Under the pieces are notes generated by a model. That model saw only the letters and a program-made list of their open reading frames with translations. It had not been told where the DNA came from and made no database searches. A stretch of DNA of 64,000 bases from an uncultured Oscillospiraceae bacterium (GTDB lineage: Bacteria; Bacillota; Clostridia; Oscillospirales; Oscillospiraceae). Numbering within the stretch: the stretch's first letter is position 1; every line of letters begins with the position of its first letter. The stretch is from assembly GCA_910588105.1 (NCBI GenBank), contig CAJUQD010000007.1, positions 10,321 to 74,320 of the forward strand. Direction: 5' to 3'. Positions 58,470-64,000 of the stretch are shown piece after piece. The position numbers and the translations under genes were made by a program.

Positions 58470-59648
58470 ATGAAATCCATCAAACACATCAAGGAAAAAG
58501 TGACCGAGTATGACAATCTCTATAAGGCATATCTCAAGGCCAGGAGAAGCAAGCGTTTTCGGCCAGAAGTCCTTGAATTCAGTGCAAACCTGGAGGAAAA
58601 CCTGCACGATTTGCAAGAAACCCTGAGAAATATGACTTACAAGCCCGGGAAGTATTACAAGCGGGTGATTCACGATCCAGTGGACCGGCTGATTATGTGG
58701 CAGGCATTCATCCACCGGGTGGTACAATGGGCAGTGTACCGGGTGATTAACCCGGCATTTGTCCAGGGCTACATCGAAGATTCCTTTGCCTGCATTCAAG
58801 GCCGGGGCACAGATGCAGCAGCACAGCGCCTGTTCTACTTCATGCAGCAGGACGGACGCATTGAGAAGAACTCCGGTTTTGGCCCAGACGGTCGCCCGGT
58901 TCGGCGCTTTTACTTTCAGAAGATGGATGTCAGCAAGTTTTTCTACCGAATAGACCACGAGGTGTCCCTTGATTTGGTTGGGAGAAAATGCAACTACGAT
59001 CCATGGCTCATGTGGATCATGGATCTGTTTGTGAATGCTGAAGGTGAAAAGTTCGGTTTCCCACCGGGGAAGGGCGTCAGGGATGTCACCCCGGACGAAA
59101 TGGTGGCCGACAAGGGGCTGGCCGTAGGGAGCCTTCTAAATCAGATGCTGGCGAACGTCAATATGAACGAGGTTGATCATTTTGTAAAGCGGCAGCTGCA
59201 GGTGCGCCAGTATGTGCGGTATGTAGATGATTCTGTCATGCTCTCCGACAGCAAGGCCAAGCTGCTGGACTGGCGCCATCGTGTTGAGGACTTTACGGCG
59301 GAGCGGCTGAAGCTGGAACTGAACCCCAAGAAGACCTTCATTCAGCCCATCTCTCACGGGATCGACTTCTGCCAGTACCGCATATACCCGGATCACATCA
59401 AACTGAAGAAAGCAACCGCCCTTCGTATGAAGCGGAACCTGAAACGAATCCAAAAACTATATGCAGAGGGCAAGATCGACCTGGAACGCGCCCAGCGGAC
59501 GGTGACTTCCTACATGGGGCTGTTATCCCACTGTGATAGTTACCAGCTCCGCAAGACCATCTTCGGGGAGTACAGCGACACGGAGTGGTCAGAAGGGTGG
59601 TTCGTTCTAAAACGGAATAGCGAGATGATAGAGGAGCACGGCGAGTAA
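58470..59648 (+). CDS. DGR reverse transcriptase
   Basis: ATG 58470 after GGGGGTG (ATG 58449 also in frame); 392 residues. Motif A KMDVSKFFYRID, the catalytic YVDD at nucleotides 59220-59231, and the specificity motif VGSLLNQ before it (usually I/V/L-GxxxSQ). DGR reverse transcriptases are short and lack RNase H, as here. It copies the template RNA into adenine-mutagenised cDNA that replaces the VR. Confidence 0.93.
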   Translation: MKSIKHIKEKVTEYDNLYKAYLKARRSKRFRPEVLEFSANLEENLHDLQETLRNMTYKPGKYYKRVIHDPVDRLIMWQAFIHRVVQWAVYRVINPAFVQGYIEDSFACIQGRGTDAAAQRLFYFMQQDGRIEKNSGFGPDGRPVRRFYFQKMDVSKFFYRIDHEVSLDLVGRKCNYDPWLMWIMDLFVNAEGEKFGFPPGKGVRDVTPDEMVADKGLAVGSLLNQMLANVNMNEVDHFVKRQLQVRQYVRYVDDSVMLSDSKAKLLDWRHRVEDFTAERLKLELNPKKTFIQPISHGIDFCQYRIYPDHIKLKKATALRMKRNLKRIQKLYAEGKIDLERAQRTVTSYMGLLSHCDSYQLRKTIFGEYSDTEWSEGWFVLKRNSEMIEEHGE

Positions 59649-59726
59649 CTGCCGCGCTCCTTTGTTTTGCCTATTGCTGCATAGCGGAGGTGATGATGTT
59701 GACTGCCAGCGATGGCAGCCACAAGC

Positions 59727-59756
59727 CGGAGTGAAAAACGCACTCCGACCCTTTTT
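59727..59756 (+). terminator. Intrinsic terminator after the DGR
   Basis: CGGAGTG (59727-59733), 7-nt A-rich loop, CACTCCG (59741-59747), then ACCCTTTTT. It ends the DGR transcript before the lysis genes. A second short hairpin CTGCCA/TGGCAG lies at 59703-59718, and a 13-codon frame (ATG 59696 region, MLTASDGSHKPE) with GGAGGTG covers it. Confidence 0.75.
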
Positions 59757-59780
59757 ATCATTGTGTTAGGAGGAGCAATA

Positions 59781-60218
59781 ATGAGCATCCAAGAAATCCT
59801 TGCAAGCGGGGGCGGGGTGCTGGTGGTCGTTATGACGCTGGTACAAATCGCCCCCGTCAAATTGAACCCCTGGTCCTGGCTGGCGAGATCCATCGGCCGG
59901 GCCGTTAATGCCGAGGTCATCAAGAAACTGGACGCCCATATCACGATGGATGACCGGCGTACTGCAGACGGCCACCGCGCCCGTATCTTGCATTTTAACA
60001 ACGAATTGCTCCGGGACATCGACCATACCAAGGAGGAGTTTAGCGAGGTGCTGGCCGAGATAGACGCCTACGAGCTGTATTGCCGGGAACACCCGGAGTA
60101 CCCGAACAACCGGGCAGTCTTGGCGATCAAAAACATCCAAGAAGTCTACATGGAGCGGCTGAAGCGGCATGACTTCCTTCAGGAGAGTAGTGCAGCGCGG
60201 CAGGAGCAAGCGCCATGA
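59781..60218 (+). CDS. Membrane-associated lysis-region protein (145 aa)
   Basis: ATG 59781 after AGGAGGAG. One hydrophobic segment (ASGGGVLVVVMTLVQIAPVKL, ~8-28), then PWSWLARSIGRAVNAEVIKKLDAHITMDDRRTADGHRARIL and acidic helices (HTKEEFSEVLAEID). This family is common upstream of endolysins in Clostridia phages, with unknown role. Confidence 0.7.
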   Translation: MSIQEILASGGGVLVVVMTLVQIAPVKLNPWSWLARSIGRAVNAEVIKKLDAHITMDDRRTADGHRARILHFNNELLRDIDHTKEEFSEVLAEIDAYELYCREHPEYPNNRAVLAIKNIQEVYMERLKRHDFLQESSAARQEQAP

Positions 60219-60625
60219 GAGCGGTTCTGATTGCTGCTGTGGCCTTCGTGATTGGTCTTGTTATGGGCATTGCACTCTGCCAGGCAACGATCCGATACCT
60301 ACGCCGCAGGGTGAAGGAGCTGCGGGCCGGTCGGGAATGTCTCAACATCATTCGGTCGATTACGAGGTTCCTGTTTGTCACCACGCAGGTGTGCGCCATC
60401 ATCTGGGTGTCATGGTCTTACGGCATTGCTACCTACTCCACCATTGTGCTGGCACAGCCGTTTCCGGTGGAGGAGTTAAGCCGTCAGGCCATCATTACGC
60501 TCCTGGGGATGAGCGGTTTAAAGGTAGTGGAAAACATCTTTGAGCACAATGAGAGCGTGGTGTTCGGCCAGAGCAAAACGGAAGATGATCCGCCCGATGG
60601 GGGCGGGGAAGGAGGAGTCGGATAA
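60215..60625 (+). CDS. Holin-like small membrane protein (136 aa)
   Basis: Overlaps the previous stop. Two or three membrane segments: residues 3-22 (AVLIAAVAFVIGLVMGIALC), ~50-80 (RFLFVTTQVCAIIWVSWSYGIATYSTIVLA) and a weaker one ~92-105. Gly/Asp-rich end. May be a holin or antiholin acting with the LLH holin at 61962. Confidence 0.65.
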   Translation: MRAVLIAAVAFVIGLVMGIALCQATIRYLRRRVKELRAGRECLNIIRSITRFLFVTTQVCAIIWVSWSYGIATYSTIVLAQPFPVEELSRQAIITLLGMSGLKVVENIFEHNESVVFGQSKTEDDPPDGGGEGGVG

Positions 60626-60628
60626 GCG

Positions 60629-61948
60629 ATGAATACTGAAGAAAGAATCTGGAGCTTTCTGAAGGCCCAGGGGCTCACCGACGCTGGCGCCGCCGGCCTG
60701 ATGGGGAACCTCTACGCAGAGTCTGGCCTGCGGCCCAACAACCTCCAGAACAGCTACGAGGGGAAGCTGGGCATGGCCGATGCCGAGTACACCGAGAGGG
60801 TGGACAGCGGCAGCTACACCAACTTCGCCCATGATTGCGCCGGGTATGGACTGGCACAGTGGACGTACCACACCCGCAAGGCTAACCTACATAAATTCGC
60901 CAAAGATGCAGGTAAGAGCATCGGCGACCTGGAGATGCAGCTCGGCTTTTTGATGAAGGAGCTGTCCACCAGCTACAAGACGGTTCTGGCCACGCTGAAG
61001 ACCGCCACCAGTGTCCGGGCCGCCTCCGATGCCGTCCTGCTCCAGTTCGAACGCCCGGCGGATCAGAGCGAGGCCGTGAAGGCCAAGCGGGCCGGGTACG
61101 GCCAGAAGTATTTCGACAAGTACGCACAGAAAGGAAGTGTCAACACCATGGGATTTTCCAACAGCCCTTTGGCCACGGTCAAGCTGATTTCTCCCAATAA
61201 GACCGTCGGCCGGAACCACGCCATCGACACCATCACCATTCACTGCTTTGTCGGCCAGGTGACCGCCAAGCGGGGGTGCGAGGTGTTCCAGCCCAGCAGC
61301 AAGGGGGCCTCCTGCAACTACGTTGTAGGGTACGATGGCTCCATCGGCCTGTGTGTCGAGGAGAAGGACCGCTCTTGGTGTACGGGCGGCTACAAGAAGG
61401 TGAACGGGATCTCTGGCTCCTCCAACGACTACCAGGCTGTTACCATTGAGGTGGCCTGTGAGGCCAAGCACCCCTACGCCATCACCGAGAAGGCCATGGC
61501 CGCGCTGATCGAGCTGTGTACCGACATCTGCCGGCGCAACGGCATCAAGAAACTGCTGTGGTCCGGTGACAAGAACCTGGTGGGCAACCCCGCCAAGCAG
61601 AACCTCACGGTTCACCGCTGGTTCGCCAACAAGGCGTGCCCCGGCGACTACATCTACCAGCGGCTCGGCGACATCGCCGCGAAGGTGAACGCCAAGCTGG
61701 GGGCCACCGGCGCGGCCCCGGTACAGCCCTCCGCTCCCGTGAGCAGTGTTCCCTATAAGGTCCGCATCACCGCCACCGATCTGCGCATCCGCAAGGGTCC
61801 CGGCACCAACACCGCCATCGTCCAGAACGCCATCACCCCCGGCGTCTACACCATCGTCAGCGAGGCCACCGGCCAGGGTGCCACACTCTGGGGCAAGCTG
61901 AAGTCCGGCAAGGGCTGGGTGTCGCTGGACTTCTGCAAGAAAATTTGA
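60629..61948 (+). CDS. Endolysin: tail-lysozyme-like, amidase and SH3 domains
   Basis: 439 residues. Residues 1-165 are a phage tail lysozyme-type domain (IWSFLKAQGLTDAGAAGLMGNLYAESGL ... YGLAQWTY). Residues ~185-345 are an N-acetylmuramoyl-L-alanine amidase (AIDTITIHCFVGQ, WCTGGYK, LTVHRWFANKACPGDYI). Residues ~375-439 are an SH3b cell-wall-binding domain (YKVRITATDLRIRKGPGTNT). An internal ATG (61148) with AAAGGAAG could yield a separate amidase. Confidence 0.9.
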   Translation: MNTEERIWSFLKAQGLTDAGAAGLMGNLYAESGLRPNNLQNSYEGKLGMADAEYTERVDSGSYTNFAHDCAGYGLAQWTYHTRKANLHKFAKDAGKSIGDLEMQLGFLMKELSTSYKTVLATLKTATSVRAASDAVLLQFERPADQSEAVKAKRAGYGQKYFDKYAQKGSVNTMGFSNSPLATVKLISPNKTVGRNHAIDTITIHCFVGQVTAKRGCEVFQPSSKGASCNYVVGYDGSIGLCVEEKDRSWCTGGYKKVNGISGSSNDYQAVTIEVACEAKHPYAITEKAMAALIELCTDICRRNGIKKLLWSGDKNLVGNPAKQNLTVHRWFANKACPGDYIYQRLGDIAAKVNAKLGATGAAPVQPSAPVSSVPYKVRITATDLRIRKGPGTNTAIVQNAITPGVYTIVSEATGQGATLWGKLKSGKGWVSLDFCKKI

Positions 61949-61961
61949 GGAGGAAAACATC

Positions 61962-62534
61962 ATGAACGAATTCCTGTCCACTCTGTTGCAGGCCGTCATC
62001 ATCGCGGCCGTCCCCATCTGCGCTGGTGCCGCCGTCCAGGGCGTCCGGGCCGCCGTCCAGTACCTTGCCTCCAAGTCGGAGAGCGAGATCGCCAAGAAGT
62101 ATCTGACGGACGTGGCCGACGCCATCAGCACAGCCGTCACCTACACCAGCCAGACCTATGTGGATGCGTTGAAGAACAGCGGCAAGTTCACCAAGGAGAA
62201 CCAGGAGGAGGCTCTCAAGAAAGCGGTGGAGCAGGCTGAGAAGCTGCTGACCGCCGAGGCCCGCAGTTTCCTGGAGAAAGCCTACGGAGATCTGAACGCC
62301 TATCTGGTCAGTAAGATTGAGGCCGAGGTCCGGGTACAGAAGCAGCAGGGTAACACCATCACGCTGGGCGAGCCGTTCACCGCCGAGCTGAAGGAGCCCC
62401 CCGACATGACCACCGTGGCTGCCGCCACCGCCGCGGCGACCGCTGCCGCCGTGGTTCAGAGAGCTATCCCCCTGACAGCCCCCACCGGCACCCCTGACAG
62501 CCCCCAGGAGGGCGGGGTGGCCCCGGTGGTATAA
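61962..62534 (+). CDS. LLH-family phage holin
   Basis: One N-terminal membrane segment (LSTLLQAVIIAAVPICAGAAV), then KSESEIAKKYLTDVADAISTAVTYTSQTYVDALK ... FTKENQEEALKKAVEQAEKLLT, the LLH family body, and an Ala/Pro-rich end. 190 residues. GAGGAGG box. Follows the endolysin. Confidence 0.85.
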   Translation: MNEFLSTLLQAVIIAAVPICAGAAVQGVRAAVQYLASKSESEIAKKYLTDVADAISTAVTYTSQTYVDALKNSGKFTKENQEEALKKAVEQAEKLLTAEARSFLEKAYGDLNAYLVSKIEAEVRVQKQQGNTITLGEPFTAELKEPPDMTTVAAATAAATAAAVVQRAIPLTAPTGTPDSPQEGGVAPVV

Positions 62535-62595
62535 ATTCACGTCATCGCCGCTCCCCCTCGCCTGGGGGCCGGGAAACGGCGAACGTGACCGCAGT

Positions 62596-62637
62596 AAAGC
62601 CCCCTTGCAGGTTTCGGCCTGCGAGGGGGCTTTTTTG
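62596..62637. terminator. Strong bidirectional intrinsic terminator
   Basis: A 16-bp stem AAAGCCCCCTTGCAGG (62596-62611), loop TTTCGG, CCTGCGAGGGGGCTTT (62618-62633) with one G-T pair, followed by a T-run to 62636 on the plus strand and an A/T-run on the other. Ends the late operon and the minus-strand gene. Confidence 0.9.
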
Positions 62638-62644
62638 TTTGCGG

Positions 62645-62670
62645 CAAATTCCCAGACGTTTGGGATTTTG
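62645..62670. repeat. 26-bp palindrome, copy 4
   Basis: Centre at 62657/62658, all 26 positions fit the consensus (half-sites CAAATTCCCAGAC and GTTTGGGATTTTG). It lies 9 bp after the late terminator, away from any start codon. Confidence 0.65.
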
Positions 62671-62784
62671 GGCCAGTTCCTTTTTCCGCAGTGGACGGCC
62701 ACAGCTCACGGGTGCGGCCCGCTTGCCATGATGTTGTACGAGAGCAAGCCCCCTCTGGGGCTTGGCTTTCGGCTGGGGGCTGGC

Positions 62785-63123
62785 TTACCGCCCGGTGCGG
62801 CATTCCCACTCGAACTCGGCGTAGGCTTCGTAGTCGTCCCGGAACCTTTCGTCGTTGTCGATGGGCTCGTAGTCGTAGTCGATTCCAAGGAGTTCCTCAA
62901 AGGTGGTGCCCTCCTCGGTGGCGGCTTCCTTGGCGAAGTCCTCGGCATTTTCCTTGACCCAGGCTTTGAACTCGGAATCCGTCATGTCCTCGTTCTCGAC
63001 CTCCACTTCGTACTCCCATTCGGCATCAGCCCAGGTGATGGTCGCTTTGGAAATCCGCTCCTCTGAGTTCCAGTCGCTCTTGGCTGCCCGTGCTCTTCTC
63101 AATGCCTGTGCGTAGCTAATCAT
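62785..63123 (-). CDS. Very acidic small protein (112 aa)
   Basis: Start ATG at 63123 with GGAGGA on the minus strand (the open frame extends further to 63195). 33 Asp/Glu against 13 Lys/Arg, with runs such as WADAEWEYEVEVENEDM and DNDERFRDDYEAY. Charge and size recall DNA-mimic anti-restriction or anti-defence proteins, but no family is recognised. Driven by promoter-like element copy E. Confidence 0.7.
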   Translation of the reverse strand: MISYAQALRRARAAKSDWNSEERISKATITWADAEWEYEVEVENEDMTDSEFKAWVKENAEDFAKEAATEEGTTFEELLGIDYDYEPIDNDERFRDDYEAYAEFEWECRTGR

Positions 63124-63161
63124 CTTTTTTTCCTCCGTTTTTGTGGTTTTCCCTTTCGGTA

Positions 63162-63221
63162 GTGTATTAATCACTCTGAACCAAGATAATAGCAAGTCAT
63201 TTTTGAGAATAAACTACACAA
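63162..63221 (-). promoter_or_regulatory. Recurrent 60-bp promoter-like element, copy E
   Basis: On the minus strand: TTGTGTAG (63221-63214), TTTATTC, GACTTGCTATT, then TTCAGAGTGATTAATACAC. Same spacing as copies A-C. Lies 39 bp upstream of the acidic protein gene and faces away from copy D. Confidence 0.65.
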
Positions 63222-63237
63222 TTTCAAACGGTCATGT

Positions 63238-63299
63238 TTGTGTAGATTTCGCCCCAGAATGCACTTGCTATTTCCTTTGTTCAGAGCGAATATGTGTGT
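63238..63299 (+). promoter_or_regulatory. Recurrent 60-bp promoter-like element, copy D
   Basis: TTGTGTAG (63238-63245), GCACTTGCTATT (spacing one base longer than the others), TTCAGAGCGAATATGTGTG. Lies 37 bp upstream of the gene at 63336, divergent from copy E. Confidence 0.65.
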
Positions 63300-63335
63300 A
63301 TCGAAAGGGAAAACAGACAAACGGAGGACAGCAGC

Positions 63336-63515
63336 ATGAAAATGAAATTCTACCTCAACGGCAAGAAAACCACCCGCAAGGCCGTCCAGGAGCAGCTTGG
63401 AGCGGATCGGCTGGCCCGGATGCTGAAGGAGGCCAAGGAAACCTTCATGGCTGACCCGCTGACCCAGAACGATTTCTTCATTGGGAACGGGATGCTGACC
63501 ATCGCCTTTGAATGA
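63336..63515 (+). CDS. Small hypothetical protein (59 aa)
   Basis: ATG 63336 after ACGGAGGAC. MKMKFYLNGKKTTRKAVQEQLGADRLARMLKEAKETFMAD..., a short beta start and a basic helix. Similar small proteins follow divergent regulatory elements in related phages. Function unknown. Confidence 0.65.
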   Translation: MKMKFYLNGKKTTRKAVQEQLGADRLARMLKEAKETFMADPLTQNDFFIGNGMLTIAFE

Positions 63516-63533
63516 GCCAGCGAGACCGGGGGG

Positions 63534-63551
63534 CAGGGCCGTAAGGCCCTG
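63534..63551 (+). terminator. Short hairpin after the gene at 63336
   Basis: CAGGGCC (63534-63540), loop GTAA, GGCCCTG (63545-63551), then TTTGCC. Weak terminator. From here to about 63800 I see no credible gene, only GC-rich sequence and a 14-bp perfect palindrome at 63720-63733. Confidence 0.45.
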
Positions 63552-63804
63552 TTTGCCGTTTGCGGCCCCCTGTGGCGCGTTCTCCGGGTGGGCGGGTGTT
63601 TACCCCTCCACCGCCGCAGGGCCCCGCTGTGGCCGGCGGCAGGGTGTGGTGTGGCCGTTTCCTGTTCCGTTTTCAAGGTGCGTATGTAAAAGGGGCGGCG
63701 GTTGACTCCCCCTGTGCCGATGGGTATACCCATGAGCGCCCGCCCCACTACGGGGGCGGCTGGACTTGCACCAGCGGCGGCGAATGCCGTCGGCCTTGCG
63801 GGCG

Positions 63805-63942
63805 TTAGTTTTCTTCCTGCTCCGCTGGTTCGTAAGTATCGCAGCCAGCTACGGAAATGTTTACGGCCTCCCCACCGTAAGAGCAATGACCGTCAAGCCA
63901 GAACTCACAATCGGAACGGATGCATTTAATTTCAAGCATCAT
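63805..63942 (-). CDS. Cysteine-containing micro-protein (45 aa)
   Basis: On the minus strand, ATG 63942 (or 63939) with GAAAGGA 7 nt upstream gives MMLEIKCIRSDCEFWLDGHC... VAGCDTYEPAEQEEN. Four Cys and a His in a spacing suited to metal binding. The acidic tail and good ribosome binding site support it. Family unknown. Confidence 0.55.
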   Translation of the reverse strand: MMLEIKCIRSDCEFWLDGHCSYGGEAVNISVAGCDTYEPAEQEEN

Positions 63943-64000
63943 ACTTTTTCCTTTCTGCCCTCGTGACCTCCGGGGCGGGCCGTTTGTTAATCCCAGAAGG

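Noticed and set aside
63720..63733. 14-bp perfect palindrome (ATGGGTATACCCAT) as an attachment core
   Set aside because: Only one copy is visible, and the integrase end lies outside the window, so an att site cannot be supported.
63508..63808. Short plus-strand frames after the gene at 63336
   Set aside because: Pro/Arg/Gly-rich, no ribosome binding site, overlapping in several frames: GC-rich noise.
1..64000. tRNA genes
   Set aside because: No cloverleaf with a GGTTCRA-type arm was found by eye; a tRNA scan would decide.

Overview
The window is almost entirely one temperate phage genome (an integrated prophage or its circular form) from a Gram-positive host. The base composition is GC-rich by eye, strong AGGAGG-type ribosome binding sites stand in front of most genes, and the gene families (PcfK/PcfJ pair, ArpU/DUF1492 regulator, Lar-like zinc ribbons, LLH holin, Gp138 spike) are typical of phages of gut Clostridia (Oscillospiraceae such as Flavonifractor or Intestinimonas relatives). 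The host assignment is inference. No tRNA, rRNA or CRISPR array was seen. The DUF3383 sheath-like protein, DUF3277 tube, LysM-free baseplate set, Gp138 spike, PAAR tip, gp25 and gpJ proteins indicate a contractile-tailed phage.

Layout. 1-3.4 kb is the lysogeny module: a serine recombinase starting at 79 and running off the left edge, an AT-rich membrane protein, an IS630-family insertion, a repressor and a divergent Cro-like gene with three similar operator boxes. 3.4-20 kb is the early region: antirepressor, PcfK-like (AcrIIA9-type) and PcfJ-like proteins, a DUF3102 protein, an SMC/RecF-like ATPase, a PDDEXK nuclease, a CHC2 primase-like protein, a DUF927 ATPase, an iteron-like probable origin, a helicase interrupted by an intein in its Walker A motif, and a VRR-NUC nuclease. 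20-27.4 kb is a row of short accessory genes rich in zinc ribbons, with a Dam-like methylase, a HAD-Lar fusion and an ASCH protein. 27.4-31 kb is the early-late junction: an ArpU-like activator, a promoter with four GAAAC repeats at exact 10-bp spacing, a leader terminator, a short ParB-like gene and a C5 cytosine methylase.

31-53 kb holds packaging, head and contractile tail genes in the standard order. 53-57.5 kb holds fibre genes ending in a lectin/FGE-fold protein. 57.3-59.7 kb is a complete diversity-generating retroelement (DGR): variable repeat, downstream hairpins, Avd with an extra zinc ribbon, template repeat, spacer RNA and reverse transcriptase. 59.7-62.6 kb is lysis. 62.6-64 kb holds small accessory genes on both strands.

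Three non-coding patterns tie the genome together and are the least explained: a ~60-bp promoter-like element found five times in front of transcription units, a 26-bp palindrome found four times, and the GAAAC-repeat late promoter followed at once by an intrinsic terminator.
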